Assembly: GCF_000017265.1 (NCBI RefSeq)
Contig: NC_011144.1
Location: 1,528,001-1,592,000, forward strand
Direction: 5' to 3'
From: Phenylobacterium zucineum HLK1
GTDB lineage: Bacteria > Pseudomonadota > Alphaproteobacteria > Caulobacterales > Caulobacteraceae
DNA: 64,000 nt
Shown here: piece by piece, positions 17,469-29,034 of the stretch
Layout of the letters: each line of letters starts with the position of its first letter
How positions within the stretch are numbered: the first letter of the stretch is position 1
Notes under the pieces: generated by a model
The model's database searches: none
Seen by the model: only the letters and a program-made list of their open reading frames with translations
Told to the model about the DNA's origin: nothing
Translations under genes and position numbers: made by a program

Positions 17469-17501
17469 GTCGGCGGGCCCTATGGTCCGCCGACTTTTTT
17501 T
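17469..17501 (+). terminator. Strong Rho-independent terminator before glyQ
   Basis: GTCGGCGG (17469-17476) pairs with CCGCCGAC (17487-17494), the stem extends inward by three pairs, and a run of seven T follows directly. It separates the Ser/Thr-rich gene from glyQ, whose start lies only 25 bases after the T-run, so it could also act as an attenuator in the glyQ leader. Confidence 0.8.
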
Positions 17502-17526
17502 GCGCCTGCGAACGGCCCCATTTTCG

Positions 17527-18411
17527 ATGTCTGAAGAGCCGCTTACGTTTCAGGGCCTCGTCCTGAAACTGCACGAGTATTGGAGCCGGCAGGGCTGCAT
17601 GATCCTGCAGCCCTATGACGTGGAAGTGGGGGCGGGCACGCTCTCGCCCATGACGGTGATCCGCACCCTGGGGCCCAAGCCCTGGAAGGTGGCCTACGTC
17701 CAGCCGTCCCGGCGGCCGGCCGACGGCCGCTATGGCGAGAACCCGAACCGGCTGCACCAGCACCATCAGTACCAGGTGATCCTGAAGCCGAACCCGCCCA
17801 ACCTGCAGGAGCTGTACCTCGGGTCGCTGGAAGCGATCGGCATCGACCCGCTGCTGCACGACATCCGCTTCGTCGAGGACGACTGGGAGAACCCCACCGT
17901 CGGCGCCTGGGGCCTCGGCTGGGAGGTCTGGTGCGACGGGATGGAGATCACCCAGTACACCTATTTCCAGCAGGTGGGCGGACTGGACGTCTTCCCGGTG
18001 GCCGGCGAGCTGACCTACGGCCTCGAGCGCCTGTCCCTGTACCTGCAGAACAAGGACAGCGTGTACGACCTGAAGTTCAACGACGAGTTCAGCTACGGCG
18101 ACGTCTACCTCGCCAACGAGCAGCAGTTCTCGGCGTTCGAGCAGGAGGTCGCCGATGTCGAAACCTGCAAGCGCCAGTTCGAGGACATGGAGCGCGAGGT
18201 CCGGCGGATCGTGGCCTCGAAGGGCCGGCAGGGCCAGGCCCTGGTGCTGCCGGCCTACGACCACGTGCTGAAGGCCAGCCACCTGTTCAACATCATGGAC
18301 GCCCGCGGCGCCATCGCCGTCGCCGAGCGGCAGAGCTACATCGGCCGCATCCGCGACCTCTGCAAACTGTGCGCCGAGGCCTGGGTCGAGAACGAAGGGG
18401 CGAACGCGTAA
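17527..18411 (+). CDS. glyQ: Glycyl-tRNA synthetase alpha subunit
   Basis: About 294 residues. [20 protein letters not shown] is the conserved N-terminus, followed by [19 protein letters not shown] and [14 protein letters not shown], all diagnostic for the alpha subunit of the bacterial alpha2beta2 enzyme. It carries the catalytic site for charging tRNA-Gly. The ATG at 17527 was chosen over an upstream start at 17458 because conservation begins here and the upstream one lies inside the previous terminator. glyS follows after 4 bases. Confidence 0.97.
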   Translation: MSEEPLTFQGLVLKLHEYWSRQGCMILQPYDVEVGAGTLSPMTVIRTLGPKPWKVAYVQPSRRPADGRYGENPNRLHQHHQYQVILKPNPPNLQELYLGSLEAIGIDPLLHDIRFVEDDWENPTVGAWGLGWEVWCDGMEITQYTYFQQVGGLDVFPVAGELTYGLERLSLYLQNKDSVYDLKFNDEFSYGDVYLANEQQFSAFEQEVADVETCKRQFEDMEREVRRIVASKGRQGQALVLPAYDHVLKASHLFNIMDARGAIAVAERQSYIGRIRDLCKLCAEAWVENEGANA

Positions 18412-18415
18412 GGCC

Positions 18416-20425
18416 ATGCCCCAACTCCTGCTCGAACTGCTCTCGGAAGAGATTCCGGCCCGCATGCAGGCGCAGGCCGCGCGCGACCTGGAGCGCCTGG
18501 CGCGCGAAAGGCTCGCGGCCGAGGGGCTGCTGCCCGAGGCGCTGAAGACCTTCGCCGGCCCGCGGCGCCTGACGCTGGTGGCCGAGGGGCTGCCGGCCGC
18601 CCAGGCCGACCGCCGCGAGGAGCTCAAGGGCCCCAAAGTCGGCGCTCCGGAACAGGCGTTGGAGGGCTTCCTGCGCAAGACCGGGCTGACCCGCGACCAG
18701 CTGGTCGAGCGGGACGGCGTGTTCTTCGCGACGATCGAAAAGCCGGGCCGGCCGACGCCGGAGATCGTCGCCGAGATGGTCGAGGCCATCCTGCGGACCT
18801 TCCCCTGGCCTAAGTCGATGGTTTCGGGGACCAGCAAGCTGCGCTGGGTGCGCCCGCTGCGGCGCATCCTCTGCGTCTTCGACGGCGAGGTCGTGCCCTT
18901 CGAAGTGGACGGGATCGCGAGCGGCGACCTGTCGGAAGGCCACCGCTTCATGAGCGACGGCCAGCCGTTCCTGGTGAAGGATTTCGAGGGCTACGCCGCG
19001 GGGCTCTCGCACCGCTCGGTGGTGCTCGACGCCGACGAGCGGAAGGAACGCATCCTCGAGGCGGCCAAGACGCTGTGCTTCGCGCGCAACCTCGAGCTGG
19101 TCGAGGACGCCGGCCTGCTGGACGAGGTCGCGGGCCTGGTCGAATGGCCGGTCCCGGTGCTGGGCGACATGGACCCCGCGTTCCTGGACCTGCCGCCCGA
19201 GGTGATCCGCACCTCGATGCGGGTGCACCAGCGCTATTTCGCCGTGCGCGACCCGGCCGGCGGCAAGCTCGCGCCGCACTTCCTGACGGTGGCCAACATC
19301 GCGGCCCGCGACGGCGGGGCGACCATCGCCAAGGGCAACGCCAAGGTGCTCTCGGCCCGCCTGTCGGACGCGCGGTTCTTCTGGGACGAGGACCGCAAGG
19401 TGCGCCTGGAGGACCGGCTGGAGAAGCTGAAGGGCGTCACCTTCCACGCCAAGCTCGGGACCATGTACGAGCGGGTGCAGCGCATCGAGGCTCTGGCCGG
19501 CGAGCTGGCCCCGTTCGTGCGCGACGAGCCGGAAACCAGGACCAAGGCCGTGCAGGCCGCGCGGCTGGCCAAGGCCGACCTCGTCTCGGGCGTGGTGGGC
19601 GAATTCCCCGAGCTGCAGGGGATCATGGGCGGCTACTACGCCGAGGCCGAGGGGCTGGACCCCGAGGTCGTCGACGCGATCCGCAGCCACTATCGCCCGC
19701 AGGGGCCGAACGACGCCGTGCCGGTCAGCTCGGTGGCCGCCACCGTGGCCCTGGCCGACAAGCTGGACACGCTCGTCAGCTTCTTCGGCATCGGCGAGAA
19801 GCCGACCGGCTCGCGCGATCCCTTCGCCCTGCGCCGCGCCGCGCTGGGCGTGATCCGCATCGTGCTGGAAACCCGTACCCGCCTGCCGCTGAAGCGGTTC
19901 GTCTCGGACGAGGTGCTGGACTTCTTCGCTGACCGCCTGGCCGTCCTGCTGCGCGAGCAGGGCAAGCGGCACGACCTGGTGGCGGCGGTGTTCGCCCTGG
20001 GGGACGACGACCTGGTGCGTATCGTGGCCCGGGTCGAGGTCCTCTCGGCCTTCCTGAAGACCGAGGACGGGGCCAACCTGCTGGCCGGCTACAAGCGGGC
20101 GGTGAACATCCTGCGGGCCGAGGAGAAGAAGGGCCCGCTGCCCGCCGGCGAGCCCGCGCAGGCGGCCGGGGCGCCGGCGGAGGAAGCTGCGCTGGTGCAG
20201 GCCGTGGCCGCCCTGGACGCCCGACTGGGGCCCGCTCTGGAGCGCGAGGACTTCGAAGGCGCCATGACCGAGCTCGCCAAGCTGCGCGGGCCGGTGGACG
20301 CGTTCTTCGACAAGGTGCTTGTGAACTCGGACGTTCCGGCGGAACGGGAGAACAGGTTGCGCCTTCTTGCCAAGGTTCGCGACGCCATGGGGCGGGTTGC
20401 GGACTTCTCGCAGGTCACAGGTTGA
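18416..20425 (+). CDS. glyS: Glycyl-tRNA synthetase beta subunit
   Basis: 669 residues. LLLELLSEEIPARMQ at the N-terminus and the block FGIGEKPTGSRDPFALRRAA are typical GlyS motifs; the HD-like and C-terminal anticodon-binding regions follow. The subunit provides tRNA binding in the alpha2beta2 complex with GlyQ. The gene is directly downstream of glyQ and 41 bases before ppdK, so the three are probably one operon. Length is normal for the family. Confidence 0.97.
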   Translation: MPQLLLELLSEEIPARMQAQAARDLERLARERLAAEGLLPEALKTFAGPRRLTLVAEGLPAAQADRREELKGPKVGAPEQALEGFLRKTGLTRDQLVERDGVFFATIEKPGRPTPEIVAEMVEAILRTFPWPKSMVSGTSKLRWVRPLRRILCVFDGEVVPFEVDGIASGDLSEGHRFMSDGQPFLVKDFEGYAAGLSHRSVVLDADERKERILEAAKTLCFARNLELVEDAGLLDEVAGLVEWPVPVLGDMDPAFLDLPPEVIRTSMRVHQRYFAVRDPAGGKLAPHFLTVANIAARDGGATIAKGNAKVLSARLSDARFFWDEDRKVRLEDRLEKLKGVTFHAKLGTMYERVQRIEALAGELAPFVRDEPETRTKAVQAARLAKADLVSGVVGEFPELQGIMGGYYAEAEGLDPEVVDAIRSHYRPQGPNDAVPVSSVAATVALADKLDTLVSFFGIGEKPTGSRDPFALRRAALGVIRIVLETRTRLPLKRFVSDEVLDFFADRLAVLLREQGKRHDLVAAVFALGDDDLVRIVARVEVLSAFLKTEDGANLLAGYKRAVNILRAEEKKGPLPAGEPAQAAGAPAEEAALVQAVAALDARLGPALEREDFEGAMTELAKLRGPVDAFFDKVLVNSDVPAERENRLRLLAKVRDAMGRVADFSQVTG

Positions 20426-20466
20426 TTTCGCCCGCGCTGAGCGGGCCGGGTGGAGGTGAAGAGGCT

Positions 20467-23160
<2,694 letters not shown>

Positions 23161-23228
23161 CGAACACGCGTCACCGCCGCACCGGAATGGGTAGGGCGCC
23201 GCTCGCGAGGGCGCGCGTCCGCCGCTAG

Positions 23229-23387
23229 ATGGCGGCCATGGTTCTTTGGCCCAGCGAGGCGGGCCGCAGCGCGCTGCGCCGGCGTCGGCGCCGCCTCGGC
23301 GCCCTCCTCTCGCTCCTGTCCGTCGTCCTGCTCTCGGCGGCGCTGTGGATACTGATTGTGCGCGGACTCATGCGCCTGCTCGGCTGA
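23229..23387 (+). CDS. Putative small single-pass membrane protein
   Basis: A 52-residue reading frame. An Arg cluster (ALRRRRRRLG) is followed by a hydrophobic helix (LLSLLSVVLLSAALWILIV) and a short basic tail. The arrangement suits a one-pass inner-membrane protein with the N-terminus in the cytoplasm. An alternative ATG is three codons later. No convincing ribosome-binding site is visible and the codon pattern is not decisive in such GC-rich DNA. Confidence 0.4.
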   Translation: MAAMVLWPSEAGRSALRRRRRRLGALLSLLSVVLLSAALWILIVRGLMRLLG

Positions 23388-23399
23388 GCGGAGCGGGTG

Positions 23400-23993
23400 T
23401 CAGAACAGCAGTTGGCGCCCTAGAAGAGAAAGCGTGCCCGCGCTCGCCCCGAAGGCGACCAGGATCAGCAGACCGTCGCGAGCGACGATCCCCAGGCCGA
23501 AGGCGGCGATGGCGGTGGCTGGCACGAAGGCCATGAAGGGCAGGAATTCCAGGGGCGGGACGGCGCACGCCACCAGAATGCAGACACCGGCCACGACGCG
23601 GTCCGCCAGGCGGCCGGTCAGGAAGGTCAGGCGGGGCCGGACGACACGGTCCACGAACCGGGCGGGCTTGCGGGCGATCTTCACGGTCTTCTCCAGCTTG
23701 TCCGCGCCGACCGACAGATCCAGCAGCCGGCGGGGCAGCCACAGCGTCGAGCGGCCGAACAGCAGTTGGCCGGCGATCAGGATGGTGATCAGCGCCAGCA
23801 CCGTGGGGGCGCCCGGCACGGCCGAGACCGGGGTCATTCCCAGCAGCCCCGCCACGAGCAGTAGCGGCCCGAACGAGCGCTCGCCGACGGCGCAGTAGAC
23901 CTCGCGCACCGAGACCTTGTCGCCACAGCGCTTCGCGACGCCGCTCAGTTCATCCAGCAGGTCTTCGAGGTCCTGGGGGGTCTCTTCGGCCAT
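23400..23993 (-). CDS. exoD: ExoD-family membrane protein
   Basis: 197 residues with four or more hydrophobic segments. LLVAGLLGMTPVSAVPGAPT and ITILIAGQLLFGRSTLWLP are conserved blocks of the ExoD family, named for an exopolysaccharide-related gene of Sinorhizobium. The biochemical role is not known. It follows the amidohydrolase gene by 31 bases on the same strand, so it is likely the last gene of a three-gene operon. Confidence 0.85.
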   Translation of the reverse strand: MAEETPQDLEDLLDELSGVAKRCGDKVSVREVYCAVGERSFGPLLLVAGLLGMTPVSAVPGAPTVLALITILIAGQLLFGRSTLWLPRRLLDLSVGADKLEKTVKIARKPARFVDRVVRPRLTFLTGRLADRVVAGVCILVACAVPPLEFLPFMAFVPATAIAAFGLGIVARDGLLILVAFGASAGTLSLLGRQLLF

Positions 23994-24024
23994 GGGGGGT
24001 TCAACGCGCGAAGTCCCCTGGCGG

Positions 24025-25746
24025 TCACCACGTCCAGTCCGACGCCTTGGCGCGGCAGCCGCCGTCGGGCCATCCCGTCCAGCCGCGGCCCCGGACCACG
24101 CGGCCGGGGCGGGCCGCCGTGGCCTCGCCGTCGGCGAGGGCGAGTTCGCCGTTGACGACCACGTGGCTGACGCCGGTGGAGAACTGCTGCGGCTTCTCGA
24201 AGGTGGCGTGGTCCTGCACCTTGGCGGGGTCGAACACCACCACGTCGGCGTACCAGCCGGGCTCGAGCCGGCCGCGCTCGCGAAGGCCGAGGTTGTGTGC
24301 GGGCAGGGCGGAGAGCTTGCGCACCGCCTCGGACAGGCTCAGCCGCTTCTCGTCGCGGACGTACTTGGCCAGCAGCCGCGAGAAGTTGCCGTAGGCGCGC
24401 GGGTGGGTGGAGGACAGCAGGAACGGCCCCTCCGGCGCGCGGGCCTCGGCGTCCGAGCCGAAGCTCATCCAGGGCAGGGCGGTCTGGCGGGCGACGTTCT
24501 CCTCGCTCATCAGGAAGTAGACGACCTGCACCCGGCTGCCGTCCTCGATGACGAGGTCCATGGCGGCGTCCTGCGGGCTGACCCCGCGGTCCTTGGCGAC
24601 TTCGGCGAGGGTCTTGCCGGTGAGGTGCTTCAGCTTCGGGTTCTTGAAGCCGACCAGCAGCGTCCCCTCAGGCCCCGCATGGCGCATCAGGTTCTCGAAG
24701 CCGCCGTTGTCGGACAGCATCTCGGCTTTCACCCGAGCGCGGGTGGCTGGGTCCTGCAGGCGGCCGATCCACTGCTCGACGCCGCCCGCCTGCACCCAGG
24801 TGGGCATGGCCGCGTCCAGGCCGGTGGAGCCGGCGGGATAGGTGTACATGTCGGCGGTGATCCGCAGGCCCGAGGCGCGGGCCGCCTCGATGCGGGCGAT
24901 CGCCTCGTCCAGCTTGGGCCAGTTGGACCGGCCGCTGGCCTTCAGGTGGTAGATCTCGGCCGGCGCGCCCGAGCGGCGGGAGATCTCGATCAGCTCGTCG
25001 ACCGCCTCGATCAGCCGGTTTCCCTCGGACCGCATGTGGCTGACGTAGAAGCCGCCGCAGCGGCCCGCTTCGGTGACCAGGGCCACCAGTTCATCCGTCT
25101 CGGCGAAGCTGCCGGGGGCGTAGATCAGCGACGAGCCGACGCCCATGGCGCCGTCCTCCATCGCCTCGACCACGATCTTGCGCATGCGGGCGAGCTGCTC
25201 GGGCGTGGGGTCGACGTCGCCTTCGCCGAGGACATTCACCCGCACCGTTTCGGCCCCCACGAACGAGGCGACATTCAGCGAGACCCCGCGGCCCTCCAGG
25301 TGGCGCAGGTACTCGTCCAGCGTGGTCCAGGTGATGGGATATCTGATGTCGCCCTGCCGCTGCAGCTCGGCGGCCTTCATCTGGGGCGTCCAGGGCCCCA
25401 TGGACGAGCCTTCGCCCATGACCTGCAGCGTCACGCCCTGCTTCAGCTCGGAGAGGCCGCGGCCGTCCTGGATCAGGCTCTGGGTCGACCAGGACAGCAT
25501 GTTGATGAAGCCGGGGGCGACGGCCTGGCCGGCGGCGTCGACCGTCTTCCTGGCCGGACCCGAAGGACAGGTCCCGACGCAGACGATGCGGTCGCCCCGG
25601 ATTCCCACGTCGCCGCGAAGGGGCGCCGAGCCCGAGCCATCGTAGATTTCGCCGCCGCGGATCAGCAGGTCGTAGCCGGTCGGGGCGGCCGCCCCGGTCG
25701 TCACGAACGCGAGCGCCAGGGCCGTGGCGGCGAACAGTCTGCGCAT
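24025..25746 (-). CDS. D-aminoacylase-like amidohydrolase, exported, with altered metal motif
   Basis: 573 residues with a signal peptide (ending TTGAAAP). The amidohydrolase composite fold is clear: YDLLIRGGEIYDGSGS at the start, EIYHLKASGRSNWPKLDEA (lysine region), GLRITADMYTYPAGST, and the C-terminal LRERGRLEPGWYADVVVFDP. Classical N-acyl-D-amino-acid deacylases have GFIDxHxH after strand 1; here it is GFINMLSWSTQ (residues 79-89), so both histidines of the HxH metal site are absent. It may use a single metal site or another chemistry. Likely periplasmic. It lies between a KAS III gene and exoD. Confidence 0.82.
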   Translation of the reverse strand: MRRLFAATALALAFVTTGAAAPTGYDLLIRGGEIYDGSGSAPLRGDVGIRGDRIVCVGTCPSGPARKTVDAAGQAVAPGFINMLSWSTQSLIQDGRGLSELKQGVTLQVMGEGSSMGPWTPQMKAAELQRQGDIRYPITWTTLDEYLRHLEGRGVSLNVASFVGAETVRVNVLGEGDVDPTPEQLARMRKIVVEAMEDGAMGVGSSLIYAPGSFAETDELVALVTEAGRCGGFYVSHMRSEGNRLIEAVDELIEISRRSGAPAEIYHLKASGRSNWPKLDEAIARIEAARASGLRITADMYTYPAGSTGLDAAMPTWVQAGGVEQWIGRLQDPATRARVKAEMLSDNGGFENLMRHAGPEGTLLVGFKNPKLKHLTGKTLAEVAKDRGVSPQDAAMDLVIEDGSRVQVVYFLMSEENVARQTALPWMSFGSDAEARAPEGPFLLSSTHPRAYGNFSRLLAKYVRDEKRLSLSEAVRKLSALPAHNLGLRERGRLEPGWYADVVVFDPAKVQDHATFEKPQQFSTGVSHVVVNGELALADGEATAARPGRVVRGRGWTGWPDGGCRAKASDWTW

Positions 25747-25780
25747 GAAGAACTCCCCCGTGACCCGGGAGAGCCTAGCC

Positions 25781-26893
25781 TCACCGCTTGCGGACGAACA
25801 CCGTGCCTGCGGAATAGCCGGCGCCGAACGAGCAGATCAGGCCGGTATCGCCCGTCTGGAAGTCGTCGTTGGCCTTGTGGAAGGCGATGATCGAGCCGGC
25901 CGACGAGGTGTTGGCGTACTCGTCCAGGATGATTACGTTCTCGCCGGGCGCCGGATCGCGGCCCAGCACCTTGCGGCCGATCATCTCGTTCATGTTGATG
26001 TTGGCCTGGTGCAGCCACAGGCGCTTCAGGCCCGTGGGGTCGATGCCCAGATCGGCGGCGTGGTCGACGATCATCTCCGAGACCATCGGCACCACCTCGC
26101 GGAAGACCTTGCGGCCCTCCTGGACGAACAGCTTGTCGGGCTTGCCGACGCCCTCCGGGTCGGCCCGGTTCAGGAAGCCGAAGTTGTTGCGGATGTTGTT
26201 GGAGAACTGGGTCTTCAGCCGCGTGCCGAGGATGTCCCATCCGTCCGTCGCCTGGTCGGCGCGCTCGACGATCACGGCGGTCGCCACGTCGCCGAAGATG
26301 AAGTGGCTGTCCCGGTCGCGGAAGTTGAGGTGGCCCGAGCAGATCTCGGGGTTGACCATCAGCACGGCCTTCGCCCCGCCCGCCACGAAATCGGCCGCCG
26401 TCTTGATGCCGAAGGTCGCCGAGGAGCAGGCCACGTTCATGTCGAAGGCGAAGCCGTCGATCCCCAGGGCCTGCTGCACTTCGATGGCCATGGCGGGATA
26501 GGCGCGCTGCATGTTCGAGGCGGCGCAGATCACCGCGTCGATCTCGGACACCGGCTTACCCCAGCGGGCGATGGCGTCCTTCGCCGCCTCGACGGCGATC
26601 TCGGCCAGGATCGAGAGCTGGTCGTTGGGGCGCTCGGGGATGATCGGGCGCATGATCTCGGGATCGACCAGGCCGGTCTTGTCGACGACGAAGCGCGACT
26701 TGATGCCCGAGGCCTTCTCGATGAACTCCACCGAGGACGGCTGCAGCGGCTGAACCTCGCCGCGCGCGATGGCCTCGGCGTTGGCCGCGTTGAAGCGCTC
26801 CACGTAGGCGTTGAAGGTTTCCACCAGCTCGGCGTTCGAGAGGCTGAGCGGCGGCGTGTAGAGCCCCGTGGCGGCGATCACGGCGTCGTTCAT
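25781..26893 (-). CDS. Beta-ketoacyl-ACP synthase III, long form
   Basis: 370 residues, about 50 longer than typical FabH because of an insertion around residues 25-60. The catalytic triad is complete: C156 in NVACSSATFG, H295 in LWLHQANIN and N328 in YANTSSAGSI. KAS III enzymes condense an acyl-CoA with malonyl-ACP. Long forms such as Pseudomonas PA3286 are linked to taking acyl groups from beta-oxidation into synthesis; that role is only inferred here. The first gene of a probable operon with the amidohydrolase (34-base gap) and exoD. Confidence 0.88.
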   Translation of the reverse strand: MNDAVIAATGLYTPPLSLSNAELVETFNAYVERFNAANAEAIARGEVQPLQPSSVEFIEKASGIKSRFVVDKTGLVDPEIMRPIIPERPNDQLSILAEIAVEAAKDAIARWGKPVSEIDAVICAASNMQRAYPAMAIEVQQALGIDGFAFDMNVACSSATFGIKTAADFVAGGAKAVLMVNPEICSGHLNFRDRDSHFIFGDVATAVIVERADQATDGWDILGTRLKTQFSNNIRNNFGFLNRADPEGVGKPDKLFVQEGRKVFREVVPMVSEMIVDHAADLGIDPTGLKRLWLHQANINMNEMIGRKVLGRDPAPGENVIILDEYANTSSAGSIIAFHKANDDFQTGDTGLICSFGAGYSAGTVFVRKR

Positions 26894-26920
26894 TTCGGCT
26901 GCTCTCCCGGACTCATGGAC

Positions 26921-26959
26921 CGCGTGCTTGTAGCACGCGCGGCACGCCCGTCAGCGGGC
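26921..26959. other. Two adjacent hairpins upstream of the KAS III gene
   Basis: CGCGTGC/GCACGCG (26921-26927, 26933-26939) and GCCCG/CGGGC (26946-26950, 26955-26959) form neighbouring stem-loops 28-66 bases upstream of the KAS III start. They may lie in its leader RNA. The rest of the divergent gap to 27089 shows nothing firm. Confidence 0.3.
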
Positions 26960-27089
26960 ATTGTGGCCGCAGGGACACACGTCAGGGGCGAACAAGGCTT
27001 CGCCACAGAACCGGCGGTCGGTCGCCGCGTTTGACGCCGATCCCGAACCGGCTCGGGGGAGCTGCTTCAGTGAGTTGGAGTACAAGAAC

Positions 27090-27617
27090 ATGAAAGCTCT
27101 CTTCGCCGCGGCTTCGGTCGCCGCTCTCGTCTCGATCGCTCCCGCCATGGCCCAGGCCCAGACCACGGGCTCCGGCGTCTACGGCACGCTCGGCTACAGC
27201 CAGACGGACGGCTCGGGCGTGGACCTGGGCGCTATCCAGGGCCGTGTCGGCTATCGCGCCAATCCGTGGCTGGGCGTCGAGGCCGAAGGCGCCCTCGGCG
27301 TGAAGGACGACGACGTGACCATCGGCGGGACCGACGTCGACGTCGAGATGAAGCACCAGGCCGCGGCCTATGTGGTCGGCTTCGCGCCCGTCGGCGCCAA
27401 CACCGACCTGATCGCCCGCTTCGGCTACGGCACCACCAAGCTGAAGGGCAAGTACAACGGGATCGAGGTGTCGGACGACGGCGAGTCCTGGAACTACGGC
27501 CTGGGCGCCCAGCACCACTTCGACGGCGTGAACGGCGTGCGCGTCGACTGGACCCGCCACGACTTCGACGGCGGCAACGCCGACGTCTGGTCGGTCGGTT
27601 ACACCCGCAAGTTCTGA
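27090..27617 (+). CDS. Small outer-membrane beta-barrel protein
   Basis: About 175 residues; start preceded by TTGGAG. Signal peptide ending AMAQAQ. Alternating hydrophobic strands follow, beginning with GVYGTLGYSQTDGSG and including IQGRVGYRANPWLGVEAEGAL, and the last residues WSVGYTRKF end in phenylalanine as required for barrel insertion by BAM. This matches the eight-stranded OmpA-like/porin family barrels common in Caulobacterales. Probably structural or a small channel. Monocistronic, with a clear terminator downstream. Confidence 0.85.
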   Translation: MKALFAAASVAALVSIAPAMAQAQTTGSGVYGTLGYSQTDGSGVDLGAIQGRVGYRANPWLGVEAEGALGVKDDDVTIGGTDVDVEMKHQAAAYVVGFAPVGANTDLIARFGYGTTKLKGKYNGIEVSDDGESWNYGLGAQHHFDGVNGVRVDWTRHDFDGGNADVWSVGYTRKF

Positions 27618-27640
27618 TCCCGAAGTCATGGGACGACCGA

Positions 27641-27673
27641 GCCCTCCCCGGCGACGGGGAGGGCTTTGTCTTG
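27641..27673 (+). terminator. Rho-independent terminator after the barrel gene
   Basis: AGCCCTCCCC (27641-27650) and GGGGAGGGCT (27657-27666) form a perfect 10-bp stem with a 6-nt loop, followed by TTGTCTT. Confidence 0.85.
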
Positions 27674-27730
27674 ACCCGCCGCCCCTGGCCGCCCACGCTC
27701 CCGCAAAAGACACAAGGGGAGGTTCGGCCG

Positions 27731-28120
27731 TTGGGCCAGGCGTTCTTCATTCAGCTTGCGGCCTCGGGCGCCGCGATCACCCTGCTGGTGGCCCTAGCCG
27801 CCTGGGCCAAGATCGCGCGGCCGTCCGCACCGCTCGACGACGCGAAGGCCCGGGCGCTGTTCGCCGACGAGTTCCCCGAACGCAGCCTCGAGGCCGTCTG
27901 GGTCGCCTCTGACGGGGCGGGAGCCCTGGCGAAGTCGGGCGGCCTTGCGCTCGTGATCTGCCGCCTCGGCGACGGCTACGTGGCGCGCCAGCTTCCCTGG
28001 GCCCAGGCGCTGTCCGCCAGCTTCCGGGACGGGCGGCTGTCCGTGGACCTCGCCGACGTGGCCGCCCCGCGGGCGGTCATCGCCCTGCCGGCCTGGCCGC
28101 CCAAGGAGCTGGCGGCATGA
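27731..28120 (+). CDS. Hypothetical protein with N-terminal membrane anchor
   Basis: About 129 residues, starting at a TTG seven bases after GGGGAGG. A hydrophobic helix (AASGAAITLLVALAAWAKIA) is followed by a small mixed domain with DDAKARALFADEFPE and ends PPKELAA. Its stop overlaps the start of the sterol-desaturase-like gene in ATGA, so the two are translationally coupled. No known family is recognised; a partner role for the hydroxylase is inferred from coupling only. Confidence 0.65.
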   Translation: MGQAFFIQLAASGAAITLLVALAAWAKIARPSAPLDDAKARALFADEFPERSLEAVWVASDGAGALAKSGGLALVICRLGDGYVARQLPWAQALSASFRDGRLSVDLADVAAPRAVIALPAWPPKELAA

Positions 28121-29034
28121 AGACCTTCGACCCGGTCACGTTGGCCACGCCCTTCTTCATCCTGACCATCATCCTCGAAATCGTCCTGACCCGGTTCGGC
28201 AAGCTGCGGGCGAACTACGAGGCGAAGGACACGGCGGTGTCGCTCGGCATGGGCCTGGGCTCGACCGTGGCCGGCGTGCTGTTCGGCGGGATGATCGCGG
28301 CCGCGACGCTGTGGGTGCATCAGTTCCGGCTGTTCGACATCCCAATGACGGCCGTGTGGGCCTGGGTGGCGATCTTCCTGCTGGAGGACCTGACCTACTA
28401 CTGGTTCCACCGCCTGGCGCACGAGCGGCGGTTCTGGTGGGCGAGCCACGTCAACCACCACTCCAGCCAGCACTACAACCTCTCGACGGCGCTGCGGCAG
28501 ACCTGGACGGGCGGAATCGCCGGCACCTGGCTGCTCTGGCTGCCCCTGTCGTTCCTGGGCTTCCCGCCGGCGATGATCGCCATCCAGAAGGGGATCAGCC
28601 TCGTCTACCAGTACTGGATCCACACCGAGGCGATCCGGCGGATGCCGCGCTGGTTCGAGGCGGTCTTCAACACCCCTTCGCACCATCGGGTGCACCATGC
28701 CCGCAACCCGCGCTACCTCGACCGTAACTACGCGGGGATCCTGATCATCTGGGACCGCCTCTTCGGCACCTTCCAGCCCGAGCTGGACGAGGAGCCGTGC
28801 CGCTACGGGATCGTGAAGAACCTCGGCACCTTCAACATCGTCCGCGTCGCCTTCCACGAGTGGATTGCCATGCTGCAGGACGTGGCCCGCCAGCCGCGGC
28901 ATGCTCTCGGCTGGTTGTTCGGCCCGCCCGGCTGGAGCCCGGACGGCAGCCGGCAGACCAGCGCGCAGCTGAAGGCCGATTGGCACGCCCGGGCCGCGTC
29001 CAGCGAACCGCCCGAGCTGGACCGCGCGGCCTAG
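28117..29034 (+). CDS. Sterol desaturase / fatty acid hydroxylase family protein
   Basis: 305 residues, several membrane helices. The three histidine boxes of the family are present: WFHRLAHE (from H98), HVNHHS (from H111) and SHHRVHH (from H189), which bind a di-iron centre. Family members insert oxygen into lipids, carotenoids or alkyl chains in the inner membrane. Substrate not known. The stop overlaps the stop of the convergent NrtR-like gene. Confidence 0.9.
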   Translation: MKTFDPVTLATPFFILTIILEIVLTRFGKLRANYEAKDTAVSLGMGLGSTVAGVLFGGMIAAATLWVHQFRLFDIPMTAVWAWVAIFLLEDLTYYWFHRLAHERRFWWASHVNHHSSQHYNLSTALRQTWTGGIAGTWLLWLPLSFLGFPPAMIAIQKGISLVYQYWIHTEAIRRMPRWFEAVFNTPSHHRVHHARNPRYLDRNYAGILIIWDRLFGTFQPELDEEPCRYGIVKNLGTFNIVRVAFHEWIAMLQDVARQPRHALGWLFGPPGWSPDGSRQTSAQLKADWHARAASSEPPELDRAA

